Source: Synergistaceae bacterium DZ-S4 (lineage in GTDB: Bacteria; Synergistota; Synergistia; Synergistales; Synergistaceae). From it: 64,000 bases of DNA. A model generated the notes under the pieces. The model saw nothing but the letters and a program-made list of their open reading frames with translations, did no database searches and was not told the origin of the DNA. This document shows, in pieces, positions 44,887-54,602 of the stretch. How positions within the stretch are numbered: position 1 is the stretch's first letter; each line of letters starts with the position of its first letter. Location of the stretch: assembly GCA_025943965.1 (NCBI GenBank), contig JAPCWD010000001.1, positions 186,001-250,000 of the forward strand, written 5' to 3'. A program made the position numbers and the translations under genes.

Positions 44887-45721
44887 CGGCCCGATGGTCT
44901 TTATAGGGTGCGAAAGCGGTTATGACGAGGCGGATCTTGTCATATTCGGCGCACCCTTTGACGGCACGTGCAGTTACAGGCCCGGCTCCAGATTTGCAGG
45001 GTCTTCCATCCGCGCTGAATCATACGGCATAGAGACTTACTCTCCCTATCTTGAAAGGGATCTTGCGGATCTCTCTGTCTTTGATGCCGGAGAGCTTGAC
45101 CTTCCCTTCGGCAACGCCTGCGAAGTGCTTGATAGGATAGAGGAAGCAGCTTCAGAGATAGCATCAGATGGCAAAATACTGCTGATGATAGGCGGAGAGC
45201 ATCTTGTCACCCTGGGAGCTGTAAGGGCCATTGCAAAAAAGCATCCCGGCCTAAATATCCTCCATTTTGATGCGCATGCGGACCTCCGGGACGACTATAT
45301 GGGGGAAAAGCTCTCACACGCGACCGTCATAAGGCGCTGCCATGAACTTGTCGGGGGCAAGGTATATCAGTTCGGCATCCGTTCGATGACAAGGGAGGAA
45401 GACCTTTGGGCCAGGGAGAACGTCGTCCAGAGAAAGTACGATCTTGGGACCCTGGATGAAGTCCTGGATGAGCTTATGGGAAAACCCCTTTACCTGACAA
45501 TAGACCTAGATGTGCTAGATCCCTCGATATTTCCGGGGACAGGCACACCTGAGCCCGGAGGAGTCTCTTTCACAGACCTGATATCAGCGATCCACCGCAT
45601 TAGGGGACTTGATATAGTCGGATGTGATGTAAATGAGCTTGCTCCTCACTACGACCAAAGCGGAGTCTCGACTGCGGTCGCATGCAAGGTGATCAGGGAG
45701 CTTATCCTTTCGGTTTTATAG
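44867..45721 (+). CDS. speB: agmatinase
   Basis: 284-residue Mn-dependent ureohydrolase, agmatine to putrescine and urea. Metal motifs: GGEHLVT near residue 110, HFDAHADLRDD near 132 and TIDLDVLDPSIFPGTGTPEPGG-type block near 215. ATG 44867 is preferred because AAGGA lies eight bases before it; 44849 and 44894 are alternatives. It completes the arginine-agmatine-putrescine-spermidine route encoded in this operon. Confidence 0.92.
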   Translation: MTRIRNNGPMVFIGCESGYDEADLVIFGAPFDGTCSYRPGSRFAGSSIRAESYGIETYSPYLERDLADLSVFDAGELDLPFGNACEVLDRIEEAASEIASDGKILLMIGGEHLVTLGAVRAIAKKHPGLNILHFDAHADLRDDYMGEKLSHATVIRRCHELVGGKVYQFGIRSMTREEDLWARENVVQRKYDLGTLDEVLDELMGKPLYLTIDLDVLDPSIFPGTGTPEPGGVSFTDLISAIHRIRGLDIVGCDVNELAPHYDQSGVSTAVACKVIRELILSVL

Positions 45722-45837
45722 GCTTTTGCCGTAAGGATCCTATTGGGATCAAACCTCAAAAATCATTATTATTTGCAAATCTCTCTTATTGATGTAATTC
45801 ATTGAAGCGATTATACTTTCTAAGTGGAGGAGTCTAT

Positions 45838-46287
45838 ATGAAAGTTGATCGTACAAAGAGAGAAAAACGCCCCGGTGCAGCCCTTATAGCCATTGTGCTT
45901 GTAGGGTTTCTTGTGCTTTCCCTTGTAAGTGCCGTCGTTATCTCTATAGCCTGGAACACCCTCCGTGTTGAGGCCTGGCAGACTGAGCAGATAGAGAAGA
46001 TAAGGCTGGACTATCTGGCAAGGACCGCAGCAAAAGCGGTGACCGATGAACTGACGGCGGACCCGGATAATTTCGGCATATTGAACAGGAACGGGATCGT
46101 TTCTCAGCCCAAAGTCATAACCGACGGTACCTTCTCCGCAACTGTGGAGGTAACGATAAAGGGTGATGACCAGAGGGCAAATGTTGTGGCAAAGGCATCC
46201 TCCGCAAAAGGCGGATCGGCTCTGGTAAGGACTACGATCGACCTGACGACGACACCCAAGACGGTCACATGGAGCGCGGGAAATTGA
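45838..46287 (+). CDS. PilX-like pilus accessory protein
   Basis: 149 residues: basic N-terminus (KREKRPGAALIAIVLVGFLVLSLVSAVV), one hydrophobic helix, then an alpha/beta exported domain. The helix starts after RPGA and lacks the Glu+5 of type IV pilins, which is like the PilX group of minor pilus proteins. ATG 45838 follows TGGAGGAG; an upstream frame extension has no site. It starts a three-gene pilin-like set. Confidence 0.6.
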   Translation: MKVDRTKREKRPGAALIAIVLVGFLVLSLVSAVVISIAWNTLRVEAWQTEQIEKIRLDYLARTAAKAVTDELTADPDNFGILNRNGIVSQPKVITDGTFSATVEVTIKGDDQRANVVAKASSAKGGSALVRTTIDLTTTPKTVTWSAGN

Positions 46288-46619
46288 AGAGGCACGGAGG
46301 GATCTTCGTTGAGGTAATTGTATCCATACTCCTTTTCACCGTGGGTATCCTTGCACTGACAGGCACCCTCTTCTATGGTGTGAAAATGGTTGCCCAGTCC
46401 AGGGAAGAGACGGTAAAGGAGCAGGAGTACAAGAACCTCGTGGAAAATCAGATACTGGGCATCATCAGGGAGCCCTCCCCTGCACTCTCCGGGACCCCTC
46501 TCGCTGCCGACCAGATAATTATAAACAGCAAAGCGGTGCCCTTCACACTTTATCGATATAAGCAGGAGGGGAAAGAGGGTACTGAGATCTACCTGATCAA
46601 GAGGGGGAGTACTCCATGA
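46269..46619 (+). CDS. PilV-like prepilin
   Basis: 116 residues. A short basic leader KRHGG precedes IFVEVIVSILLFTVGILALTG, matching a prepilin peptidase site (cleavage after Gly, Glu at +5) although the +1 residue is Ile instead of Phe. The C-terminal part is small. The start is either ATG 46269 or TTG 46284, the latter overlapping the previous stop. It overlaps the next gene by four bases, so the three are coupled. Confidence 0.7.
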   Translation: MERGKLKRHGGIFVEVIVSILLFTVGILALTGTLFYGVKMVAQSREETVKEQEYKNLVENQILGIIREPSPALSGTPLAADQIIINSKAVPFTLYRYKQEGKEGTEIYLIKRGSTP

Positions 46620-49153
46620 AAAGCTCTGCCAAAACCGGATTTACTCTTGTTGAGCTGCTGATAGGCGTGGTCATGATGACTATCGTTATCGCAGGCATAG
46701 CATTTACAGTCAGCTCGGGATTTGATCTCTTCACAAAAGCGGATTCAAATGCCGTCGTGATAAGTGGTGTGCGTTTTACCGCTGATTCCTTCAAGAGGAC
46801 CGTCGCCCCCATGCTCAATGTCACAAACGAGATCGAGATACTGCCGGCCGGCCATGCCATTCCCGGATCTATATCAGAGGATGTCCATTATGTCTTTCTT
46901 TCAAACGGTTCGGTAGTCCATAGGGATTCAAAAGGGGACCATGTACTGGAGGGCTCCGAGTACATCGATAACGTTGAGTTCTCGATCCCCGTCGCTTCAG
47001 AGGACACCCAGGAAAACTATATCTTTAAAATGGACTTACATGGAAAAAACAGCGATCATCCCAATGCCAAACTTGATCTTCAGGTTGTGAACGCACTCTA
47101 CAACAGACCTGAGAAGATCGGTACCCCCGTCTCCGGCGATCTGAGGGGGGCAATACTCAAAGTCAGGGCCAGCCTCTATCTGGACAGGCTGGACCTCTAC
47201 GACAACGATACGAAGATCAAGATCAACGGACTCACAATGCACAAGGGTACAAAGATAGAGGCTGTATATGATCTGATCAACCAGACGGGAACATCACAGC
47301 CGATGACGGATGCATCGATCATAGAATGGTTCATAAGCGGCAGCGTTTCAGCTGATATTACGGTTTCAGAGGCCAGTCCTACAGATTTGAACAGAAACAG
47401 TTATTACTGGCAGCTTGTCTCCGGAGGTGATCCGGTTACGGGAAAGGTGCTTGACACAACCGGAACTTTCCATCTTGACACAGGAGCAACAGAGACAGAC
47501 TGGGAGGTAGGCGTGATAAGATGCCGCGTGACCCCGGCAGTCAAGTCCTCCGGCGGCAGCTTGGTTGCTTCGGGTATTCCAAGGTGGAGCGATTACGTCG
47601 TCATAAAAGCAGTTGAGGCGCCCAGCGAGGAGTTCGAAGATATCCTTGATGTCCTGGATCCTGACAGCCAAACTCCCAACGGCACCGGAGATGTTTATCT
47701 TACAGACGTTTCCACACAACAAAGCCAAAACGTTTTCGATGTCAACACAGGACAAATTCTAATGACTATTGACTCACCCAATAAACCTGGACACGGAGCC
47801 TCATTTGTGATGCAGCTGAAGCACGATAGGTTTGACAACGACAGAATATACGGTGCCTGGGCGGCGGGGAGGGAATCAGCCTCTGACATACCTTCATATA
47901 TCACTGTTACGAACTATTCCGTTGTATTTGATTCAAAAATAAAAAATAAAATAACCGGGACAGCACTTTTTCTTAGTACAAGATCAAACAACTATAATTT
48001 TGGGCAAATTATCAATGGTACACTTGACAATAATTTTAGGGATGTGGGATACGCTGTCCAGTATTCTCCATACCATTACCCCTATGGTTTCTTTGTTTCC
48101 AAATTCAAAGATGGTGAAGAGATCTTCAGAAACAATAAAAACGACCCTAGCCCCCTTGGAATTTATAATGAGTCAATGAATAACAGAGGTTTCGATTATT
48201 ATCACCCCCAATACTTGATCAACAGTAATTTTACATTTGGCCAATGGGCTGACCGTTACAGAGTTATGTATACAGTTCTCGAATATTATGATGAAACCCA
48301 GGGAAAGGAATATCCCCGCCATATTTTAAGGGTAAGGTTTCTCAAAAGGACAGACAACTGGAATGCACTCAACCCGGGAGATCCGCTGTCAGAGATAAAA
48401 AAAAGGGATCCCTGGTGTATAGGCCCCAAATTTTACGCATCTGAACCGATGTGGTTCGGGGATTCTGTCGGTAATCCAAACACTACCCGCACTACATCCA
48501 CAACAACTGTGAAGGTGAAGAATTATTATTACACCACATCTCAGACGGCAACATTGGGCAGGCAGATCAACATCGCTGCGAAGATTTTCTATGCACTCAA
48601 AAACGCTTCAAATTCCACTGTTTTGAGGAAAAGGACTATGAATACGAGGGTGTCTGAATTAAATCTTGACGGAAGCACTATTTCGGGGACAGGGATATCT
48701 GATGCTTTGGGAGGGGCCGTTTTATCAGACCCTGGTAGATCAAGATATGTAGGTGTAAAGGGGATTATAGCAAATAAACGTGATCCAGAGGATTCGGTAA
48801 TTGTCTATGGTCTGGATTTCGTCCCCGGGTTCAGCATCAACGAGCTTCGCTCAATAATGCCTGTGAACGGAAAGCTGTACAGCCTTGAGGAGACTATACC
48901 TGCCGCAGAGCTTTTAAAGATACAGGATAAAGACTGGTATAAGTCTTATAAACTTATGATCACTTCATCGGGTAACGATATAAACAAAAAGATTTTTGGG
49001 ACCACCGGAAAGTCTGCCGGCAACGGAGACAACGGCAGTTGGTATTATCAAAACGCAGGAAGCGACGGCGGGATCTATGACCTGCAGCATATTAAAAACA
49101 ACTGCAAATGCCCTCTCCACAATGAACTCTTCAAATGGCTTGGCGGGGAGTAA
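46616..49153 (+). CDS. very large prepilin-like (PilW-type) protein
   Basis: 845 residues. The N-terminus KTGFTLVELLIGVVMMTIVIAGIAFT is a textbook class III prepilin signal (cleavage before Phe, Glu+5). PilW-type minor pilins are usually 200-350 residues; here about 800 exported residues follow, rich in Thr, Ser and Asn. The stretch coding residues about 430-700 is more A-rich than the flanks. There is a CKCPLH near the end. I infer a pilus-tip or surface adhesin; the passenger is not recognised. No assembly ATPase or secretin is near. Confidence 0.75.
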   Translation: MKSSAKTGFTLVELLIGVVMMTIVIAGIAFTVSSGFDLFTKADSNAVVISGVRFTADSFKRTVAPMLNVTNEIEILPAGHAIPGSISEDVHYVFLSNGSVVHRDSKGDHVLEGSEYIDNVEFSIPVASEDTQENYIFKMDLHGKNSDHPNAKLDLQVVNALYNRPEKIGTPVSGDLRGAILKVRASLYLDRLDLYDNDTKIKINGLTMHKGTKIEAVYDLINQTGTSQPMTDASIIEWFISGSVSADITVSEASPTDLNRNSYYWQLVSGGDPVTGKVLDTTGTFHLDTGATETDWEVGVIRCRVTPAVKSSGGSLVASGIPRWSDYVVIKAVEAPSEEFEDILDVLDPDSQTPNGTGDVYLTDVSTQQSQNVFDVNTGQILMTIDSPNKPGHGASFVMQLKHDRFDNDRIYGAWAAGRESASDIPSYITVTNYSVVFDSKIKNKITGTALFLSTRSNNYNFGQIINGTLDNNFRDVGYAVQYSPYHYPYGFFVSKFKDGEEIFRNNKNDPSPLGIYNESMNNRGFDYYHPQYLINSNFTFGQWADRYRVMYTVLEYYDETQGKEYPRHILRVRFLKRTDNWNALNPGDPLSEIKKRDPWCIGPKFYASEPMWFGDSVGNPNTTRTTSTTTVKVKNYYYTTSQTATLGRQINIAAKIFYALKNASNSTVLRKRTMNTRVSELNLDGSTISGTGISDALGGAVLSDPGRSRYVGVKGIIANKRDPEDSVIVYGLDFVPGFSINELRSIMPVNGKLYSLEETIPAAELLKIQDKDWYKSYKLMITSSGNDINKKIFGTTGKSAGNGDNGSWYYQNAGSDGGIYDLQHIKNNCKCPLHNELFKWLGGE

Positions 49154-49192
49154 GATCAGCGAAAGATCAGAAAACAAACTACGAAATAATAA

Positions 49193-49228
49193 GAGGCGGG
49201 TGCCCGGACACTCGCCTCTCTCTTTTTC
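49193..49228 (+). terminator. intrinsic terminator
   Basis: GAGGCG-GTG pairs with CAC-CGCCTC, followed by TCTCTTTTTC. Confidence 0.8.
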
Positions 49229-49233
49229 ACAGA

Positions 49234-49875
49234 CTATTTTTCCAGTACTGCCATCACCCTTGCGGGGCCTCCGTCCTGATCTTCCAGAGAAATGGGAAGG
49301 GCGGCCATGCAGAATGGCCTGTACCCGACCTTGTCCAGGTTTCTCAGATTTTCGAGCAGCACGAGCCCGCTCGAAAGAAGGATCCTATGGACTTCATTTG
49401 AGACTGAATCTATGGGATCCACTGATATGGCGTCAAATCCTACCCCTTTCAGCTTTTTCTCTGAAAGCCACTCGGCCGAAAGCGGTGATAGGACAGGATA
49501 TCCCTTAAGATAATCCTCAGTCCCCCATTTTTCGGACCATCCGGTGCGGAAGAGAAGATAGTCAGCGCCAGAGATCTCAGAAGAGGTCACCTTGATGTCG
49601 GCAAGCTCGATCCTTCTCGCGGCGCATCCCCTCACGTCGACCACCAGGCCGAAGCCGAAGAAGGTCTCGTTGGGCAGATGGTCCAGGTTTTTCCCATCGG
49701 GCACCATGTGCGAAGGGGCATCCATGTGAGTCCCTGTGTGCGAGCTGAAGGAGAGAAGTGTCGTTCTCCAGCCGTTCTCCTCCATCGTAGCCCCCTTTTT
49801 GACAGTGGGAGGGATGTCGCCCGGAAAGACCATCATGCCGTCTGTAATGGGCCAGCTGAGGTCGATCACTCTCAT
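49234..49875 (-). CDS. cyclase/kynurenine formamidase family metal hydrolase
   Basis: 213 residues. The metal motif SHTGTHMDAPSHM near residue 45 (His-x-Gly-Thr-His-x-Asp-x-Pro-x-His) defines the cyclase family, which includes kynurenine formamidase and other amide or ring hydrolases. Opening VIDLSWPITDGMMVFPGD is typical. It starts four bases after the PLP enzyme gene and shares its operon with threonine synthase. No kynurenine pathway gene is visible, so the substrate is open. Confidence 0.78.
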   Translation of the reverse strand: MRVIDLSWPITDGMMVFPGDIPPTVKKGATMEENGWRTTLLSFSSHTGTHMDAPSHMVPDGKNLDHLPNETFFGFGLVVDVRGCAARRIELADIKVTSSEISGADYLLFRTGWSEKWGTEDYLKGYPVLSPLSAEWLSEKKLKGVGFDAISVDPIDSVSNEVHRILLSSGLVLLENLRNLDKVGYRPFCMAALPISLEDQDGGPARVMAVLEK

Positions 49876-49878
49876 CCG

Positions 49879-51345
49879 CTATTCTCCCAGTCCTGTCATT
49901 TTGTTGAACTCGCCGATCTTTTCATCGATAAGGTCAGCCATACGGTGGACGCTCTTCCAGTAGTCCGGGTCATACCACTGGGCGTTGAGCTCTTCGCTCG
50001 TCTTGCCCTGCTGCTCCACCCATGTGTAGTACTTAAGGTTGTGTATCCTCTTTCGATCGTAGTAGCTCAGTTCCATCATACCGTCGATGCCCATCCCCAG
50101 GACGAATCTCTGGTGGTCGACAGCAGCTCTTAGCGGCGAGTATGCTCCAAGCTCAGTGCGCATCTCTTCAAGCCTGGATGTGTACATCTCCATGGAGTCG
50201 GTAAGGACTGTGAGTATCACATCGTTCTCCGTAAGCTCGTAGTACTTTGCCATCTTTATCGCCATCGCGACGTTTGCGGCGCCGGATATGCCCATGAGGG
50301 TCAGCTGTGAGATGAACTCGTCTGAGAGTCCGAGACTCCTGAGGTATTCCTGTCCCTCCGGCTCGTTGCATAGGCGGACCATCGCCATGCAGTTGTTGTC
50401 GTCTATCGCAAATACGAGGTCCGTGTTCTTTACGTTATGGACCCATGGTATGTGTTTGTCTCCTATTCCTTCGATCCGGTGCTCACCGAATCCGTTGAGG
50501 TAAAGGGTAGGACACTGGAGCGCCTCTCCGACGCCGACTTTGCTCTGGGGGTATATCTCTTTGAGGTAATCTCCGCATGCAGTAGTTCCTGCGGATCCCG
50601 ATGTGACGACGACTCCGGCGTACCTGTCCTTCGGTCCCATTGACTTTTTAAGGGCTTCTTCCATGGCGCTTCCCGTCACATAGTAGTGCCAGAGGTGGTT
50701 GCCCATCTCGTCGAACTGGTTGAAAATGACCGCTTCGGGCCGTGAGGCACGTATCCTCGCGACTTCGTCGTAAATTTCCTTGACGTTGCTCTCTGTGCCG
50801 GGAGTGGCGATTATCTCACCTGCCACTGTTCTCAGCCATTCGAAGCGCTCCTTGCTCATTCCCTCAGGGAGTATCGCGATGGATTCACAGCCGAGCAGCT
50901 GGGCGTTGTATGCTCCGCCACGGCAGTAGTTGCCGGTAGACGGCCATACTGCCTTCTGGCATGTTGGGTCGAACTGTCCGGTCACGAGACGGGGGACAAG
51001 GCAGCCGAAGCTTGCCCCGACCTTGTGCGCTCCTGTAGGGAACCACTTGCCGCAGAGCGCGATGATGCGTGCCTTTACCCCGGTGAACTCGCTTGGGAAT
51101 TCCAGGGTGTTGACCTCACCGAAGAGTCCTCCCGCTTTTTTAGGTTCATTCTTCCACGTGATCCGGAAGAGGTTTGCAGGGTCTACATCCCAGAGGCCCG
51201 TTTTTTTCAGCTTCTCCCTGATCCCAGCGGGCGTGTATTTTTCAGGATCCCTCATCTGCCTGAATGTCGGTATCAGAACATTCCTCTTTTTCGCCATCTC
51301 GACCGCGTTTTTTAGTTTTTCTTCGTTGACGGTAAGATCGATCAC
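49879..51345 (-). CDS. fold-type II PLP-dependent enzyme, function unknown
   Basis: 488 residues. The cofactor lysine is probably Lys108 in TGAHKVGAS, in a context like tryptophan synthase beta chains; AVWPSTGNYCRGGAYNA near residue 135 is a substrate loop and VTSGSAGTTACGDYL near 245 the phosphate cup. It is longer than cysteine synthase or threonine deaminase. It starts with GTG after AAGGGGGAA. Lying between threonine synthase and a cyclase, it may be a lyase or beta-replacing enzyme in amino acid fermentation. Confidence 0.7.
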   Translation of the reverse strand: MIDLTVNEEKLKNAVEMAKKRNVLIPTFRQMRDPEKYTPAGIREKLKKTGLWDVDPANLFRITWKNEPKKAGGLFGEVNTLEFPSEFTGVKARIIALCGKWFPTGAHKVGASFGCLVPRLVTGQFDPTCQKAVWPSTGNYCRGGAYNAQLLGCESIAILPEGMSKERFEWLRTVAGEIIATPGTESNVKEIYDEVARIRASRPEAVIFNQFDEMGNHLWHYYVTGSAMEEALKKSMGPKDRYAGVVVTSGSAGTTACGDYLKEIYPQSKVGVGEALQCPTLYLNGFGEHRIEGIGDKHIPWVHNVKNTDLVFAIDDNNCMAMVRLCNEPEGQEYLRSLGLSDEFISQLTLMGISGAANVAMAIKMAKYYELTENDVILTVLTDSMEMYTSRLEEMRTELGAYSPLRAAVDHQRFVLGMGIDGMMELSYYDRKRIHNLKYYTWVEQQGKTSEELNAQWYDPDYWKSVHRMADLIDEKIGEFNKMTGLGE

Positions 51346-51374
51346 TGAGTATTTCCCCCTTCAGAATATTTTTC

Positions 51375-52625
51375 TTATTTGTGTGTTCGCCGTAGATCGA
51401 TGAGTCTTGAAAATTCCTCTATGTCCGGAGAACATGAGAGAGGTTTTCCTACCGATCTCTTTGCGCTCTCGATATCCTTCAGCCCGTTTCCCGTCACGAC
51501 TACGGCGACAGTCTCGTCCGGAGCTGTCTCCCCTGCGAGGGCCATCTTGCGGAATCCCGCAAAACCGGTAACTCCCGCAGGTTCCCCAAAGACACCGGAG
51601 GAGCGGGCGAGTTCCGGGATGGCGGAGAGTATCTCATTATCTGTGACCGTCACTGCCGCACCTCCGGACTTCCTTATTGCCCTGAGTGCCTTTGCCCAGT
51701 TTCTCGGAGCACCGACCGAGATGCTGTCAGCTATCGTATTTGCAGGACCGAAGTTCACCCTTTCGGAATTCTCCGTTATCGCTTTGTATATAGGGCTGGA
51801 ACCCTCTGCCTGAACCCCGGTGATCTTGGGCATCCTGTCGATGAGTCCCAGTTCGAGCAGATCCCGGAATCCCTTATAGAGCCCCCCTATGCAGCATCCG
51901 TCTCCAACCGGGATGAAGACCCTGTCCGGTACCTCCCAGTTCAGCTGTTCGGCCATCTCCATCGCGCAGGTCTTTTTGCCCTCGACTAGATAGGGATTTA
52001 TCGCGCAGTTCCTGTTGTACCAGCCAAATTTTTCTATCGCTGCCGTTGCAAGGTCAAATGCTTTCGCATAATCTCCTTTTACCAGGACCACATTGGCACC
52101 GTAGACGAGTAGTTGTGTCACCTTTGCCGCCGGGGCTTTCTCGGGGACGAATATGTAGCTTTCAAGTCCTGTCACGGCGGCGAAGCCCGAGAGTGAGCTT
52201 GCGGCGTTTCCTGTCGATGCGCATGCGACCGTCTTCTGCCCAAAATCCAGGGCTTTTGCGACACCTACCGCGCTTGCCCTGTCCTTGAGCGAGGCGGTCG
52301 GGTTCCTTCCGTCGTCCTTTACGTAAAGTTTTCTGACCCCGTATTCCGATGCCAGCCGTTTATTCTCATAAAGAGGGGTCCATCCGACAGAGAGTTCGGG
52401 GATGTTCGCGTCATTCAGGACCGGCATTATATCCCTGTATCTCCACATTGACATCTCCCTGCTGAGAGAGAGGGAATCCTTCATGAGCCGCTTCTTTGCT
52501 TCATTGACGTCGTAGAGCACGTCAAGAGTTCCGTCGAGTCCGCAGGTGCCGCAGACATACCTTTCCGGCTCAGGGCTGTACTCCTTTCCGCACAGTACGC
52601 ATTTAAGTATCTCCGGTCTTGCCAT
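51375..52625 (-). CDS. thrC: threonine synthase
   Basis: 416 residues. An N-terminal zinc ribbon (Cys9, Cys12, Cys25, Cys28) precedes the PLP fold. The cofactor lysine is Lys114 in NPTASLKDRAS, and the phosphate cup is IPVGDGCCIGGLYKG near residue 240. It converts phosphohomoserine to threonine; related cysteate and diaminopropionate enzymes share the fold, so the context with an unknown PLP enzyme leaves some doubt. ATG 52625 follows AAGGGGTGAGG. Confidence 0.83.
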   Translation of the reverse strand: MARPEILKCVLCGKEYSPEPERYVCGTCGLDGTLDVLYDVNEAKKRLMKDSLSLSREMSMWRYRDIMPVLNDANIPELSVGWTPLYENKRLASEYGVRKLYVKDDGRNPTASLKDRASAVGVAKALDFGQKTVACASTGNAASSLSGFAAVTGLESYIFVPEKAPAAKVTQLLVYGANVVLVKGDYAKAFDLATAAIEKFGWYNRNCAINPYLVEGKKTCAMEMAEQLNWEVPDRVFIPVGDGCCIGGLYKGFRDLLELGLIDRMPKITGVQAEGSSPIYKAITENSERVNFGPANTIADSISVGAPRNWAKALRAIRKSGGAAVTVTDNEILSAIPELARSSGVFGEPAGVTGFAGFRKMALAGETAPDETVAVVVTGNGLKDIESAKRSVGKPLSCSPDIEEFSRLIDLRRTHK

Positions 52626-52802
52626 ATCCTCACCCCTTGAGAGAGAGTTTATCCCTATCATTATACGTTGTAAGGACTTTTCAGGCTATTCCCTGAGATC
52701 ATAGGCCGGATCCAAAATACTGCAATAGTTTTTTATTGCTTCTCATTTTAAATTTGTTATATAATAAATCAGTTACACTTTAAAAAGAAAGAGGTGTTTT
52801 CA

Positions 52803-54539
52803 TTGTTATCTGCTCCTGCTTTAATTAAAAAAGTTTACATTCTCCTTTTAGTGGCAGCTATTTTTATATCGGGAGACTCTGCCTCAGAAGCGTCAACCGG
52901 GGGGATCAGTGCGGCGCCGCTTGATCCTCTGTTTGTCGAGTGGCAGAAAAAAATTGATGCGGCACGGACATCGGCACAGGAAGGGGGAGGCACCGGAAAT
53001 GCGGCAGGAGTTTTCCACGGCTATGCTCCCTCCCCGGTAAACTGGTCGCACCTTGACAGCGAGGTCATAAGCGTTTACGGCGGGGCGGAGAATATCCTGA
53101 AAAAGGGCTCAGACATACCAGCCAGCTATGACCTTAGGCCAGAGATGCCGGCTGTCAGGGACCAGGATCCGTTCGGGACCTGCTGGACTTTTTCCGCGAT
53201 GGCAGCCGCAGAATCCAACCTTATACATGAAAAAGCCATACTGACTAAGGATAGCGCAGACCTTTCGGAGTGGTACCTTGCATATTACGGCTATAACGAT
53301 GAATCGGAGGATCTGCCATCCTTTACTTATGACAGCAGTGAAGTGGAATACTACGATGCCGGAGGGGACGACTGGAGGTCTGCGGCCATACTGACCAGGG
53401 GGACCGGCTTTCTCGAGGAGGCCTCCGCCCCATACCCCCAGAGTGCAGCGGGAGCTTACTCGCCCGATCTGAAAGCAAGAAAGTATAAACTCAATAACGT
53501 CCTTTATCTGGGGAACCTCGGAGAAAGGGAGGTACGTCTGAAGGATGCCCGCATCAACACCGTCAAAGAGGCCATAATGGAGTACGGTGCGGTAAGCATA
53601 GGGATATACCAGGGTGAGTTCACAGCAGCATCCGGTGCCTACTTTAGGGATACGGATGAAATAGGTACGAACCATGCCGTAACGATAGTCGGCTGGGATG
53701 ACGATTATGCGGTTTCGAACTTCGCCGACCCTGCAGGAATCCCCTCTGAAGACGGAGCCTGGATCGTCAGGAACAGCTGGGGAAATACATGGGGAGACGA
53801 GGGATATTACTATGTTTCTTACGAAGAAGGCTCTCTCAATGACGGTGTTGTCTACGACACGGCGGCAGCCCCGGATAAGGAGAAGATCTACCAGTACGAC
53901 CCGCTCGGACTGTGCCGGTTCGTGACATATGAGTCTGCGGACCCTGTCTGGTTCGCCAACATATTCACGGCATCGCGCAATGAGAAGATAAACTCCGTAT
54001 CCTTCTACACAAGCCACGCGAACAGCACATGCACCGTTAAGATATACAAAGACTGCGGAAGTGACCCTACGGACGGGACTCTTGCGGTCCAAAAAAGCTT
54101 AACGGTCGCTGCTCCCGGATACAATACGGTCGAGCTTGATGAAGAGATCGTCGTGGCGAAGAACAGGAAGTTTTCGGTCGTTGTAAGCGTAGCGCTTCCC
54201 GAACCGACAAGTTCTTCACGCAACAACGCGGGAGGGTCCGCGTCAAGGACGGCGATATTGAGCTTACCCGCGATCCCGGTCGAATATCCGATAACCAACT
54301 ACTCCGAAAAGGCAGACGCATCGGCAGGCCAGAGCTTTATCTCTTCGGACGGGATCGAATGGAAAGACCTGACGGAAGAGTCGGGGTATGAAAGGGGCAA
54401 CGTATGCATAAAGGCTTTCGGTATCTCTGATGATACTGATGCGGGCGGCGGCGGAGGCGGCTGTTCTACGGGACCGGTGATGTTCATACTGCTCGGCTTA
54501 GGAGCCCTGCCCCTAATTTATAAGGGAAAGAAGCAGTGA
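52803..54539 (+). CDS. secreted papain-like (C1A) protease with lectin-like domain and Synerg-CTERM
   Basis: 578 residues. Signal peptide about 1-28. The C1A protease domain begins near 98 with RDQDPFGTCWTFSAMAAAES (oxyanion Gln and active Cys, Thr for the usual Ser before Cys); the catalytic His is in TNHAVTIVGWDDD and Asn in VRNSWGNTWGDEGYYYVSY. Residues about 370-475 resemble the lectin-like domain found after such proteases. The tail GGGGGGCSTGPVMF, helix and KGKKQ is a Synerg-CTERM sorting signal. TTG 52803 follows AAAGAGGTG. Likely a surface-attached protease feeding peptide fermentation. Confidence 0.88.
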   Translation: MLSAPALIKKVYILLLVAAIFISGDSASEASTGGISAAPLDPLFVEWQKKIDAARTSAQEGGGTGNAAGVFHGYAPSPVNWSHLDSEVISVYGGAENILKKGSDIPASYDLRPEMPAVRDQDPFGTCWTFSAMAAAESNLIHEKAILTKDSADLSEWYLAYYGYNDESEDLPSFTYDSSEVEYYDAGGDDWRSAAILTRGTGFLEEASAPYPQSAAGAYSPDLKARKYKLNNVLYLGNLGEREVRLKDARINTVKEAIMEYGAVSIGIYQGEFTAASGAYFRDTDEIGTNHAVTIVGWDDDYAVSNFADPAGIPSEDGAWIVRNSWGNTWGDEGYYYVSYEEGSLNDGVVYDTAAAPDKEKIYQYDPLGLCRFVTYESADPVWFANIFTASRNEKINSVSFYTSHANSTCTVKIYKDCGSDPTDGTLAVQKSLTVAAPGYNTVELDEEIVVAKNRKFSVVVSVALPEPTSSSRNNAGGSASRTAILSLPAIPVEYPITNYSEKADASAGQSFISSDGIEWKDLTEESGYERGNVCIKAFGISDDTDAGGGGGGCSTGPVMFILLGLGALPLIYKGKKQ

Positions 54540-54602
54540 GACCGTACAGGCAGACCTTTTGAACAGATCGATATCAGCTGTATTTTTTAATATATAATAT
54601 TC

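Noticed and set aside
46269-49153. Complete type IV pilus operon
   Set aside because: Only pilin-like subunits are present; no assembly ATPase, platform protein, secretin or prepilin peptidase is encoded nearby.
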